Assembly (NCBI RefSeq): GCF_905404315.1
Contig: NC_066291.1
Coordinates: 11,619,501-11,683,500 of the forward strand
Direction of reading: 5' to 3'
DNA from: Leptidea sinapis
Taxonomy: Eukaryota > Arthropoda > Insecta > Lepidoptera > Pieridae
DNA length: 64,000 nucleotides
Shown: in pieces, positions 1-12,075 of the stretch
Layout of the letters: each line of letters starts with the position of its first letter
Numbering within the stretch: the first letter of the stretch is position 1
The notes under the pieces: model-generated
The model's input: only the letters and a program-made list of their open reading frames with translations
The model's database searches: none
Told to the model about the DNA's origin: nothing
Position numbers and translations under genes: made by a program

Positions 1-185
1 TTGATGTAAGCATGTGATAACCGATGCCGAAAGAATCATCACATCTCTACGCAACGCCAGAGATTAAAGCCGATTCGAGGCACTCATCGCTGCACGCGGT
101 CTAATTGAAGAAGCCGGCGCCCGCCCAGAGGTGACATCAGTACTCCATGTGAGGCCGAATTGCGCCTTATATAGTTGCGTAGACT
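1..185 (-). mobile_element. LINE fragment (family B), reverse-transcriptase 3' region
   Basis: This stretch matches, with many differences, the segment at 37270-37510, where the minus strand encodes the RT C-terminal motif RPHMEYWSHLWAGAPQYQL. Shared blocks include ctacgcaacgcca and gtactccatgtgaggccgaa. It is a short decayed piece with frameshifts and no coding capacity. The left end is cut by the window. Confidence 0.7.
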
Positions 186-576
186 TATAGTGAAAGGATG
201 TCTTGCTTTTCTGAGCAAATTAATTTGTTCTTCTTTTCAAAGTGCAAAAGGCAATTCAAGAAATAGGCGTCCTTCAAAGTTGACACTTTAAACATTAATT
301 GATGCTTACGGTATTAGTTTGATCTGACAGTGAATTGTATAGATAATTCTTATATTATTGGTTACAATTGGGCAAACTTTGAATACAAAAACAAACATAA
401 GTGATTTGGAAGAGATAACTTGGATCAAATCGTATCGGTCGCCACACATCGATTTTTTGACGTTATGTTATTCTGCTGGAGGTAACAGCACAGTTCATCG
501 AAAGTGCATCCAAGAGAACTTAATCGTTTGCATTTTCTTAAACCATGATAGCCTAAGAGGAATAATAAAAACATAC

Positions 577-685
577 TGTTTGCGCATTTCTCAGGTATTG
601 GAAGTGACAGGAAACGTCCAGGTTTCTGGGCAGTTGCTACCGCTGCTAATGCTGCGGCACAAGCCACAACTGACCACAGCTGCAT
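577..685 (-). CDS. First coding exon of a secreted protein (signal peptide exon), rest outside window
   Basis: The exon begins with ATG directly after a good acceptor (TTTTTGTCAACAG), so a non-coding 5' exon probably lies further right. It encodes 36 residues plus one base and ends at a donor of the form A/GTATGT. The peptide starts MQLWSVVACAAALAAVATAQ, a classical signal peptide with a probable cut after the Ala-rich core, followed by KPGRFLSLPIPEKCAN with one cysteine. The next exons should lie at coordinates below 1. The mature start resembles, from memory only, a group of insect secreted C-type-lectin-like proteins that begin near GRFLSLPVPEKC; this family call is tentative. The signal peptide and exon call is firmer than the family name. 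An open frame on the other strand (358-705) is a shadow. Confidence 0.6.
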
Positions 686-689
686 CTGT

Positions 690-2480
690 TGACAAAAATA
701 TGTAATTTTAGCAGAAGGAACTCTAAATACAGCTCACGTATTTGACATAATAAACCAAGACTATCGTAGTATCGCGCAACGATGCTACCATTTCGACAAT
801 GTTATATATTCATCATATTTTTTCGTTACAACGTTTAACTACTCTGAGTTATTTAACATTGATATTTATCACAATTATTTTGCGAAAAAAAGCGTTGAAT
901 AATGATCATTGTTATTTCGATCTTGTATTTTACGAGAAACGAATATATTTTAATATATTCGTAGGCCATTATGGAAGCTTTAGATTGTTTTGACGAACGA
1001 ATAGACCCTGATCTGGATCTGGTGTTTGCTGTAAAATATAGATATATGTGAGCGAACTCCGCTTCTATGATGGAATAAAAATATTTGTCCGACAAATTAA
1101 CGTTTAGTAAAGGTCAAGATCGGTAAACGCCGGTCAACTATAATACCTTGATAACATTATATAAACTGTTTGACATTGGAACACGATGATTTGTTATCAT
1201 ACTATATTATTATATTATGTATTAGTAAACATAGAGTTTCTGGACGCTGCGTGGTGGATCCTTAGTAATGGGAGCGTCTGCTGGTGAATGGGTCTTGTAA
1301 CTAATGTTCGTGAACGATATCTGTCGGGGCTAACACCTCAATTCTTTTATTGTGAAATTTTTAATGGTTTTTTTTTTATTATAAAGAACCTACTTCAGTA
1401 AGGTAATACTCTTTTATTTGTATGTCTTTTTTGATAATGAAAATGCTTTGTAAATTACTAAACCTCCTTACGAATCCTCGAGTTACGATTAGATCGTAGT
1501 GTGCGTTAGCTGATTTATAAATGTATTATGAGCTCAACGCAGCTACGAAGTGAATACGATTTAAAATTAATCTTATTTGCAGATACATAAATAAGCTATT
1601 TTCTTTAAAAAATGTAACTAAGTTAGACTTCTGTTACTATTACTTTACTCTATATTCTGAGAGTGATGGCTATGACTTAACTAGCTTAAAACTCAACTTT
1701 TCCAAAACAGTAGTAGAGATCTTTTTAAATGAAGAATTTTGACATTAATAAGTTAAATTAATTAACCAAAATACTTAAAATAACATTTGCCTTCTATTGT
1801 TGACCCTCTGAAATAACAGAGCCAACTCACAAAATTAAGTTAAGTTTAACGTCAGAAGAGTAGCTTCAACATTATGTTGCGTAAGTGTTTTTTTTTATAA
1901 GCAAGTAGTCTTCGTAAATGTCAACGGTAATCGTTATTTAATAGGCCATTAGCATAAATAATATGATTACAAGCTATAAAGTGTCTCCTGTCAGAAAGAT
2001 TTAATATTAAATATAGCTATATATAACCACAGATTTGCAATTTAGGGCCTATAGCTGTGCGGGCACCTACTTGTCCGCCATGAACAGGAAATAAACAAAA
2101 TCCAAAATAGAATTGTTTTATTCCTTCAGATTCGAAAATCTTCTGAGAAGTGTTAAGGAACTCACACACTGTTTTAAATCAATATTTACAGCTTCAGTAC
2201 TTTACAAAATATTGTATCAATCTCTACAAGGTGATGCAACAAAAATTCTCGAACGTTTTGATTTAAAGTAAATAAAGTGTTTGAGCAAGTAAAAATAGAA
2301 AATAAATCAACAATCTGTAAACTAACAGGTGAAATATTTTTTTAAGAAATACAAACCACTAGTTTAATTATCAAAAAAGGTCAGGCAATGAGAGCAACGA
2401 CCTACTGTAATAGATAACAAGTAGTATGAAATATTTTTTTTGTAAAGGAAAAAAACAGAATATTACATATAAAACTTTCT
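690..2480. other. AT-rich intergenic DNA, no feature recognised
   Basis: Short open frames here have no recognisable domain, no paired splice sites and no codon bias. The 5' UTR and promoter of the secreted-protein gene on the minus strand probably lie somewhere in the first kilobase, but I cannot place them. Confidence 0.5.
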
Positions 2481-2482
2481 GC

Positions 2483-2707
2483 TTAGATCATTTTTCCGTC
2501 TAGCCTCTAGATTGATCGCGACAGCTTTGAACGCGTGGAAAAAAATTGCGGGGAACTGTTAACCTCGTTTTCGGCAATTCACACACACTCGAAAAAAATC
2601 GTACATATTACGATTGTGTGTGTAGTGCGTAAAGTAATAAACCTGGCCTGTTCTTATGCGTTGCCTAAACACAAGGTGCTCCATCTTATGACATATAAAT
2701 TTTGTAA
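2483..2707. mobile_element. MITE family C copy
   Basis: This copy shares its interior (gtaataaacctggcctgtt; cgcgagtgt-like segment) and its ends with the copies at 43167-43391 and 51862-52082. The left end begins ttagatcattt; the right end is degraded. The family has inverted ends of roughly 20 bp (agatcatttaaacgtctag against agataatttttacgtatag), which points to a small non-autonomous DNA transposon. Confidence 0.6.
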
Positions 2708-3362
2708 GTACCCGAGTTACAATTTAATTATAAATGAAACTGATTAAAATGTGTTTTTATACGACTCGAACGAGCTATCGCTCATATTTTAGGAGCAGTA
2801 ATTTTTAACCAATTTCAAAAAGGAGGAGGTTCTCAATTCGATCGGTGTTTTTTTTATCATATATGTACACCGATTACGCTGAGATTTATTATCCGATTTG
2901 CATTATTTTTTGGTCCCATAAAATTTTGCCGAAATTTGGCTCCGTATTTTTCATTTTTGTTTACGTGGATGATATAATTATAGTTTGTGTACGGCTATTT
3001 TAGGAATTTTCATTTAGGTTAATTTTATATTATTATTAAGGATTGTGTGTGTCGTGTCCACCCCTGTCCAGATAAGTGGGTCTTAGGCTAACTGTCATTT
3101 TAAGTTATCAAACGTTCGCCACTATATTTCAGTGTCTCACAGGAACGATAAATAGAGTTTCAAATAGAATTTTTCGGAGTCGATTCCATTTTTCCGTTCC
3201 CAATTCTTGGGATCTACATTATTTAAGGCACGCGGTACCTTTAGTAGGCCTATCAATACTTACTTTAAAAAAAAATTATTCAATATATTTACCTGATGTA
3301 ATCTATAAAAATCCTACTGTAGTTTACAGAACAACCTATTACAGACACTAAAAAGTAAACTA
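2708..3362. other. Intergenic, no feature recognised
   Basis: A 91-codon open frame at 3076-3351 shows no known domain and no splice context. It may be repeat-derived, but I could not tie it to any other copy in the window. Confidence 0.4.
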
Positions 3363-3363
3363 T

Positions 3364-3670
3364 AAAAAACCGACTTCAAAAACATGAATAAATTCTACAT
3401 TTTGATAGGTTTGATGTCGGTGCCAAGCTAAATGTAATAGCATATATAACTTATAAGAGATAAGTATCTTCACTTTCCACGCGTCACTTTGAGCGGAGCG
3501 GGATAGCTTCGTCTAGAACAAAACAACCCAAGCGGGCAGGCACCGTATTAAGCTCTATCAATAGGTAGTATTTTATTAATATTATAGGTATTAGTTTGCT
3601 TAAGAGATGTATAAATTTGAATCTTTATTAAGTTATTTTATACTTTTTAGTTTTTGAAGTCGGTGTTTTT
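3364..3670. mobile_element. MITE-like element with ccgacttcaaaaac inverted ends
   Basis: The left end reads aaaaaccgacttcaaaaac and the right end reads gtttttgaagtcggtgttttt, its inverted complement with one extra base. The ends are about 300 bp apart and enclose non-coding DNA. This is the form of a miniature inverted-repeat element. The target duplication is not clear. Confidence 0.65.
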
Positions 3671-4300
3671 AAACGTAAATTACGTTTTACTAGCTATAGT
3701 CCTCATTAACAAAAAAAAAATGTATCGAAGTAAATTTCTACAGAAATTCTTTTTATTTCTTTTCTCTTGAATTTCCATTCTAATTCGCGTTAAGAACTTG
3801 ATATTTATACTATCAATTGAATCCTCTAGAACTACCAAACCCAAGAGGTTATTATGAACACTAAATTTATCATGTAATTGTCCTTAAATTGTTTACGTGT
3901 AGTCGTTAATTTTAACAGTTATATAACACATTTAAAGTCGTTTACCTTGTCATATAACCCTGTGATTGTAAACTAATATAAATTTATTTTATACTTTAGT
4001 GTTTTTAATAGATATGATCCATATTAACGTTTACTTACATACTTTTTAATGTTATAAAACAGCCTCCCGTCCCATGTAAGCATTAATCAGAAAACAGCTA
4101 AACTTTAACAGACTTTCAAAAGACACTGTATGTATGTGTTTTTGTGTTAACAAATAACATAATTATTTGCTTTTGACTATGGGAAAAAATCTATAGTTCA
4201 TAATTCATGTTCAATATAGAATATATTTTTAATTATTTTCGTGATAGAATGCAAATTAATCAAATCTCTCGCGAGAATTCACAGTGACGTAATTAACAGT
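3671..4300. other. AT-rich intergenic DNA, nothing recognised
   Basis: Only homopolymer runs and short frames are seen. Confidence 0.4.
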
Positions 4301-4303
4301 ATC

Positions 4304-4480
4304 ATATTTTATTTATTTATTTAATACGTACACAAAACAGAATTACAACAAATACATAATAAACAAAAATAACTATCAGCTAAATACATGTATATACAGC
4401 ATGTTTAGCATAAATTAATAACTATGAAAATACAACATTAATAGCGATTTTAAAACTAGCTTTAGGTAATGTAGTATTAT
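4304..4480 (-). repeat. Possible LINE 3' end with (ATTT)n tail
   Basis: An (ATTT)n run at 4304-4324 is followed by a low-complexity A-rich stretch. The arrangement resembles the (TTTA)n tail and 3' UTR of the LINE at 54990-56860 on the minus strand. No coding remnant is visible, so the call is weak. Confidence 0.35.
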
Positions 4481-5925
4481 AAAAGAAAAAAACAGAGAAA
4501 ATATGTATATTTGGACAAATAGAAATGAATAATTATGGTAATAATATTAAGATTATTTTTAATATATTATTATTATAGTTAGTTTGGTAAATATAATTAA
4601 ATTAATATTTCGTTGTATACATTCATCTTAACAATAATTATGGCAAAGTAAAGGATATATTATACTCGAAATTAAGGCCATAAACTAATAATCTAATATC
4701 TTTAAAATGTTGGTACCTACGTATATTATTTAAGTTACATACAAGCTTACAAAACATTCATCAAAAAAATCGGTGTTGCATGAAATTTTTTGCCCTTCTT
4801 GGCAAGGCAGAGTTTTCTTGTCATTCTAGCTACATGATCCTGTCAACACACTGCTTCTGTTACTTATTAAATTTATACCTGTAAAAGTATATTATAGTTT
4901 TGAATACATTAAAATTACAGTTTGTGTGAACTGATGCATCTTCTACTCAATAACGCTTGCGGCCTTTTATTAACTTAATTTCTTGTAATTATTTAATTAC
5001 TCGAGAAAGTCATGACGTTTGACTAATATTGTTGCATTGCTTTGCATAGATTGTAATGTAAATGATAAATAATATATAAAACGATGAAGCTGTAAATATA
5101 CATTTAAAAGAGTAAAGTCTCAGTAAATTTCCGAAGTGGTAAAATATAATAAAATTTATAAATATCGATTAAACGTATTTTTTTACATTAATAATGCTGG
5201 TAATGCAGCGAGGATAAACGTTGATAAAATTACTAACAATTTCCATAATTAGTTCCTAACTCCTAACTAACATCTGTTAATAGGTAAAACAAACAAGAAT
5301 GATTCGAAATTGAGTCCAATGTGTTAATGAGCAATTTAAAAGTACCAGTAGTACCTACTATTGGTATTGTATTCAAATGTCGGAGATTATTCACGTGGAG
5401 CTGCAAACATATGTAATGTTATCTTTAATACTTATTACGTAATTGTTTCTTGACCGCGCCCGAAGCCGTTCGTTGTCTTACAACGATGGACGCGGCGCTT
5501 CGGGCAACAACGAACTCTAACCTAATTTATAATAAAGCTCGTGTCGTAATAATATATTATGTGGCAACACATTCGCTCAGGTTTTCCTTTAAGTTCATCG
5601 GCGTTTTTTGATATAGCGGTATCGTTAATATCACGTATTTTTAAATTAATTTAATCAATAACAACGTGAAAACGCGGCAATACGAGCTCGTGAAAGACAA
5701 AGTAGGTACCTATAGAAGCATTTTAAATGTTCCGCTGGAGGCGAATATTACGAATTATCTGGAATGCCAGGGGAACAAATGCATCGATTATTTCGCAAAT
5801 TTGTGTCCGAACCCGCTGAACAATCTGTCAGCAGAAAATTCCCACCTATTTAAGTGACATAATGAGGAAGAGAGATAAGAACCTTGAAAAACTGACCGTA
5901 GTTGGGACATACAAGCCCGCACACA
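4481..5925. other. Intergenic, no feature recognised
   Basis: A 63-codon frame at 5666-5857 has no recognisable domain. It lies just before a LINE relic and may be part of it. Confidence 0.35.
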
Positions 5926-5929
5926 GTCC

Positions 5930-6095
5930 CCTACCAGATGGAGCGATCAAATGAAAAGCTCATCTTCGATTTAGTTCTGCTCGGTTGTGAGAGATGTAAT
6001 TTTGAGGCAGATGGAGGTCCAAACATGTATCAGAGTATTTCCATAGCCGAGGATGACCACGATCCACAGCCGTGAGGGAATTCCGCAGAGAGAGA
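5930..6095 (+). mobile_element. LINE C-terminal relic ending DHDPQP
   Basis: Broken plus-strand frames contain TRWSDQMKSS-like and AEDDHDPQP pieces before a stop. Such tails are typical of C-termini of RTE-like non-LTR retrotransposon ORFs in insects. Several frameshifts are present. Confidence 0.5.
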
Positions 6096-6654
6096 AATCA
6101 ATAATATTAAACAAAGTAATTAACATACCTTTTTTGAATTTAGTAGATTAAGTAATGTAAAATAGTTATGTTTAGTAACAGTTTCTGTTGAATCAAAATT
6201 TCGAGAGAGACGCCACGTGTTTGGATGGTGATGATGTTTCTTGATAATATTATCTATGTACTACTGACAAAATTGAATCGTGACCCACCTTAATGTCGTT
6301 TTCCTATCGTCGTAATAAGCAAGTAGGTCGTGTTCGCTTGAACATACATTTCCAAATGATGACAGTACATACACCGTTACAGTAAATAATATCATAGTTG
6401 CTTAAACCTAATGACAATAATGCTGATGAAAAACGTGATGACGTTTAAAAGGCATTATATAAAGTTATCTAGTCTTACAGCCTAGCTGAAATAAAAACAA
6501 TATGAAACCTGGCTTGGACAACGTTTAAGTTTTGTATCTACCAAATAGTTTCATTGAAACCAATCTGGCTTTTCAGTTAAAATTTCGATGACGAATTAAA
6601 TTATTTTAAGCACATAGAGAATCATCAGATAACTTGAGCCGGTTAATTATTTTA

Positions 6655-6800
6655 TATGGGCCCCCCACAAGATGGACCGACGATCTGGTCAAGATTGCCG
6701 GAATACGTTGGACGAGGGCAACGCAGGACCTGTCATCGTGGAGATCTTTGGTGGAGGCCTTTGTTCAGCAGTGGACGTCTTCCGGCTGATGATGATGATA
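6655..6800 (+). mobile_element. RTE-type LINE C-terminal relic
   Basis: The plus frame reads TRWTDDLVKIAGIRWTR then SSWRSLVEAFVQQWTSSG and a stop, followed by gatgatgatgata. This is the characteristic end of an RTE-clade reverse transcriptase ORF plus its short simple-repeat tail. It is a 5'-truncated copy. Confidence 0.75.
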
Positions 6801-7532
6801 TATTTTAATATAAAACATAATATTATGTTTAATAAAAGAACAATTTCATGGTAATTCTCATGGACTTGTAACATGATTGGATGACGCTACCCGGAAGCGA
6901 GTAGTCGTCAAGCGAGTGCTTTTGACCTTGACACGTATGTTTACTATTAAGTCATGTAATTGATTCTTGCTAATTGCTAATCGATATTATCAATAATGTT
7001 CACATCACTACAATATATGTATGGTGCGTATTCAGCACGTTTAATTAACTTCCTCGCACGAAGATGTTTTATTATTGTTTTATGCATTCCACGTTGTTAC
7101 CAACTACTCGTATATAGTAGTTGGCGACATATTGTATAATTATTGCTTGACTTAAAATATATCGTATGCATATTAATATCAGTTGTCAACATAAACATTA
7201 CGTACACCTTTATATTATAAAATTTATTGTTAACGTTCATTCATTGTGTTTTATGAAAAAAAAGCACAACGCAGTGTCGCTCAGCATTTTTAAAAAACCT
7301 AAAGTTCTGAGAGAGATCGCAGTTACGCTCGTCGATGATAAATTTCATTAGTCCAGTAATTATCGAGCTACGAAGCCTTTCAAACCGAACTTTACTGTCC
7401 GCTGGCATCCTGGTACATAATTTGATTGATTTTTTAAAGAGAGAATTGTAGAGTTGTTGGTTGATTTTTCTAAGCAGCTATATTGGTCTATTATTAACAA
7501 CTGTGACATTTCGAAAAAGCTTTTTACGAATT

Positions 7533-7586
<54 letters not shown>

Positions 7587-8490
7587 AGTTTTAGTGCTCG
7601 AAATTTAATATATAGCATGTTCGTGTCTATAACGAACACTTGTAAAGCTTAAATTTTCAGTTCAGTGGAAGTCGAAGTCGAAGTCTCTACAATATATAAA
7701 TAAATACAAATTTAGAACAAAAGAAATCATAACACAAACATATTAAGTTGGAAATCACCGTTAATTGGTTTTGTCTTTATTTTTTTTAATTTTTATTAGC
7801 CCTAACATCATCACTATTTAATCTAGCAACTTAAATCGAATAATGTACAATTTATTTGTTATTCTATATACTTTTAAGTTATTGAATTTTATTTACTGGT
7901 TGTTTGTTATCAGGTGTAAGTTAAGTGTTAATTTAAATATTTAAATTAACGCAGACATCCTTAATTTCTTATTTCTAGGTCTATTTATTTTATTTATTTA
8001 TTATTTATCATGTTTATTTTTTGTATCCGTATTTGTTTCCAAATAAAAATATAAAGAAACAGTTTATTTTTGAGCTTTTTCTCTGTTTATATTATCAATT
8101 CTTGTCCAAAAAATAATGAATACACACTACTGCAACTTTTCAATGTCTTTGCTACCAAAATTAAGCCGATGTTAATCGAACAACTAAAATCACTTCGTGT
8201 GAACCCGACATAGCATCGTTACTGTTTATAATTCTTACTTCTAAGCCGCTACAGAATGCGTACGTTAAGCATATCGCAATGCCACAATAACTTCACACAA
8301 GTAGAGCTTACAAGAAACGTAAGTAAACAGCTATGTTCAGTGTTCTCTGATTGATCGCAAGAGTGTCGAAATGAGTGCAAACCTATCACAATGTGTTTCC
8401 AAAGGATTTTGCAAGCAGTTTGAGGTCGCCCATCCATCACTACAGATCACAGCCCGCTCTCAACACGAACGCCTGTGTCTTCAATACTAG
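6801..8490. other. Intergenic, only simple repeats seen
   Basis: Apart from the (AT)n run listed separately I see no coding or repeat structure that I can support. The 63-codon frame at 8249-8440 (minus) has no domain I recognise. Confidence 0.4.
7538..7584. repeat. (AT)n microsatellite
   Basis: Uninterrupted alternating AT of about 23 units. Confidence 0.95.
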
Positions 8491-8494
8491 ATGA

Positions 8495-8650
8495 ACGAAC
8501 AACCCTCAGGCTATTAAATAATGAGTTTAATTGTACCATATTACAATGTAACCATATTTTATTATGGAAAAAGTTGAAGCCCACTTAGTTTGTTGAACCC
8601 GTTTTCTCAGGTCTGAGGCATATTTTTCCAATGGGTGTTCCAATTAAGAT
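8495..8650 (+). mobile_element. LINE family A 3' end
   Basis: Contains caaccctcaggct, ttctcaggtctgaggca and an atgggtg block in the same order as other copies (36780-37235, 46235-46634). It is a decayed, 5'-truncated copy. Confidence 0.6.
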
Positions 8651-9715
8651 ACAATATTATGTAAATATTTGCAGAAAAATGATCCTGAATGAAACACCAT
8701 TTCGCCAATTTTGTGCGAAGTGGTAACGGATATTCGTTTTTACGACATAAAATATCAAACCAAAAATTTCCCGCTATTTGGAGATAAAGAAGTAGAAGTT
8801 TCGTTTTGTTTAATTTCATCACAATATCTAAGAAATAACTTATTTTTGTTGCAAGAAAATATTTGAGCTCTTGTCATACATATACATATTAAATGTGTAA
8901 CATAATTAAGTTTATTGCATGCGAAGTTATTTTTTTTACTTATCTTAAAAATTGAAGTATTTTTTTTCTGGGATTAATTACACAAATAAAACTGAAAATA
9001 AATATTTATCATAAATGCGGGACTCGAACCCGCGACCAACATGAACAATGTTTAACTATCTCCTCCTATAACTCTCAATTTTATTCTACGTATTCAGAGT
9101 TGTCGTAGTCTACCTATCTATCTAGACGTAATAAAATCTAAGTCAATAACAAATAAATTAAAAATGGAGGTTTATATCACTTGTAGGTATTTAAGTGCTG
9201 AGTGCTCAATAAGTTTTTGCCAAACAATTCACAATACAGTCTTCATTTCCAACAATTTCAAAAGGATATCTTAACACGCACGCAGCAAGTAACAATGCAA
9301 CAAGGTATTGTTCAAGAATGTCCCACTTACTGAAGGTACGTATTTCTACAAGTACTTGTACAAGTATCAACTTGTCATTTATTCGGTTTCTGACGCTGTG
9401 GTTACACATCGACTTGTTCAATTAATGATACAACTGGAGATATATTGACGTGAAAACTTTTTTAGTCACGTTGGGCAATTTTGATAGGGAATCTTATGGG
9501 TTCGTCTCGCCAACATGCTCATGACTAGCGCATGCAATAAATAAATAATTAAAGAAATAAATATCGCGTGAGTTCGCGTCAGCGACATGCTTAAAGCAGT
9601 ATATCTGTAGCTATTTTAGATACAGCTGACGTATTGTGCAATATTAGTGCTGTGATATATCTTATAAGTAAGTGAAATTGAATGGATTTATTGAAAAGTT
9701 TAATGTGTATATACT
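8651..9715. other. Intergenic with one SINE scrap
   Basis: At 8978-9045 the sequence acacaaataaaac... gcgggactcgaacccgcgacc is a scrap of the tRNA-derived SINE S1 (minus). Nothing else is recognised. Confidence 0.5.
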
Positions 9716-9717
9716 AA

Positions 9718-9855
9718 CCCCCTTATTCATAATAGTCTGCTATCTTAAAGCATTGCTAAATCTCACTCTGTCTTCTTCTATTGACCTAAGTCAGAATGAG
9801 AAAAAACACTCCTTAGCGGCTGTTTTAAGTTAGCGGACCATTATGAATAAGGGGG
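9718..9855. mobile_element. MITE family H copy 1 (Harbinger-like)
   Basis: Begins cccccttattcataatag and ends ctattatgaataaggggg-like (attatgaataaggggg), giving a near-palindromic 138-bp element. It is flanked by TAA on both sides (9715-9717 and 9856-9858). A 3-bp TWA duplication is the known signature of the PIF/Harbinger superfamily. Confidence 0.8.
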
Positions 9856-9859
9856 TAAG

Positions 9860-11760
9860 TATATACGGTGCATTGTTGAAATAATGTTTATGTTAGATTA
9901 ATATATTATTGAAAATATGATTTAAAAATAAATTGAAATAAATCAATAATTGTTTTTAAACATTATGAAATTCCTAATTTCAATACTAAAAGTTGTAAGT
10001 TATCACTTCTATCGACAGTCTCTGCTACAGCCAACTATTTTCTACTCTAAATATTTTTCTTTCGTAACGTTGTATAAGGAGTTAGTTATGTTATTATTTC
10101 TGCCTGAGTCCAATAATATATATTTAAAGGTCTTCATGCTAAAGTAATCAATTCCAAGAATTTACCTACAATATGATTGCGTCAAAATTAATAGATATTA
10201 CAATATTTTTAAAACAAGGTTTCAGAGTTCAACATTTTCAGAGTATCATCCAGGTTAATTACAAAGTGTTTGTACTTATTTACGCACGCAAGAAGTTATT
10301 TTTCTTTGGTGTGATAAAACTAAAATACTTAAAAAAAAACTCGTTATTTTTATGTCCACTGGCTGATGTATGATACAAAGGGTCTAGTTGACCAGCTAAC
10401 GTCAAGGTGTCGAATGTGCGTGACGGTGTGCGCGCGCATCGTAAAACTTTAGTCTGATAATTTATCCGTAACACGCAAAAATAAGTATAAATTCAATTAT
10501 AATCGTATTGAACTGTGTGATTTTCCTTATTCAGTCCAAGAATTATTGTTTTTGATTTGTAGGACGACGTAGAATCCCGAGCGGCACTGAATTGTTTTTG
10601 TCAGGGCGTAAATATTACCAGGTTAACGACTAGATCATCACGCTATTTATTGCCCTACAAATAAATTACTGTAGGCCAATCGTTGAATATGAACGATAGA
10701 AAATCGAAAAGTAACCAATACGCAAGAAATTATTTGCTAATGAAGTGAATTTAGAAATGATTCAATGCTATAACAACCTAAAGGACCTTTATAAAACTTC
10801 TATTTAGTGTAATTGATTTCATTTTATAAGATCTTATCAGGAGAAATACTGTGTAATACTAATACTACTAATGTAATGAAAAAGCCGTTGGAATGAAATC
10901 ATGGACACCATTAATCATGGCACATATTTAAGTACACAGAGAAGTATTAACGTAACGTTTAACGTGTGAGATATTGTGTCGATGGTAAGATAGCAGAAGG
11001 AGATAGGATACGAAGCAGACAGGGAATATAATAGAATATAAATATATTTATTCCGAGAGAGAGAGAGAGAGAGTGAGTGACAATAACATATTCAACGTCT
11101 TCAAGCTAAATCAGTTCGTAAGGGGCTATGACACGGGGAGAAAAACTGATAAGAAACTCCCAGCCCATCTTTTAAAACTTATAACAATTTAATATAAAAT
11201 TATAAATTTTTCGGTGGCCTGCATCATTATCCTCTATATAATCTACTATACTTATCTAATCAATTCTGGGGACAACTTGACCCACAGTCATTAAAATTTT
11301 TCAAAGGTTGCCGCGTCGTCATAATAAAGTGAAACTTTTATATGACATCTATGTTATGATGCAAACACCAAAACACAAGTTGTAAAATGTTACACATCTA
11401 TAAACAGATTATGTGGGTATAGTTTATGTGACAGCCCAGATTTATTTCTGAGTGCATCACAGTTTTAGTTATAAAAACAGTATTTTATTTATTGTTGCGA
11501 TCATCTGCTTATTATATTAGGTACGTGATGTACTTTATTATTACCAGATCGTGTGAACTTCTGAAGCTAACAGCACACAGCATGTTATAGTGAAACGCTA
11601 TACGGCTTTTGTTGTTTTTTTATTTCGATCATATTTCCATCGTATATTATATTATTTTCTAATTTGTTTTTCCACTCTTGAATGGTCTTAAACTTACTTA
11701 TGCACCATTATGTTCAATAATTTGTTATCGATTGAGGATTGTTTTTCGTATCAATTACTA
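9860..11760. other. AT-rich intergenic DNA
   Basis: A (GA)n run lies at about 11055-11074. A scrap near 10575-10620 (gagcggcactgaattg) matches repeat R. No coding feature is supported. Confidence 0.4.
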
Positions 11761-11764
11761 ACTA

Positions 11765-12075
11765 TTATTTTACGGAAAAGGAGAACAAACGAGCATACTG
11801 GTCATCTGGTGTTAAGGAATCACGGGAGCGTTGCCGGCTTTTAAGGAAGGTGTTCGCGCTTTCTTTGAAGGTACCTATATCGTATCGTCCCGGAAACATC
11901 GCACAAGGAAGCTTCTTCCACAGCTTTGTAGTACGTTGAAGGAAGCTCCTTGAAAACCGCACTGTGGTGGAACGCTTCACATCCAGATAGTGGAATAGTT
12001 GATAGAGATGAGTGGGGATGATATCCTAATATCATCCTGACCATACATTCCACCTTTACGACACATATTAGGACT
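11765..12075 (-). mobile_element. LINE family B 3' end, 5'-truncated
   Basis: The minus frame contains SGCEAFHHSAVFKELPSTYYKA and, in a shifted frame, TTKLWKKLPCAMFPGRYDIG, the C-terminal signature of family B found at eight or more places here. The right part (catcctgaccatacattcc) includes a short local duplication of gatgatatcctaatatcatc. Confidence 0.8.

Noticed and set aside
358..705. 115-codon plus-strand frame at the left end
   Set aside because: It has no domain and lies opposite the signal-peptide exon, which has matched splice sites.
7461..7652. Hydrophobic 63-codon frame with IYIYIYIY
   Set aside because: It is the (AT)n microsatellite translated.
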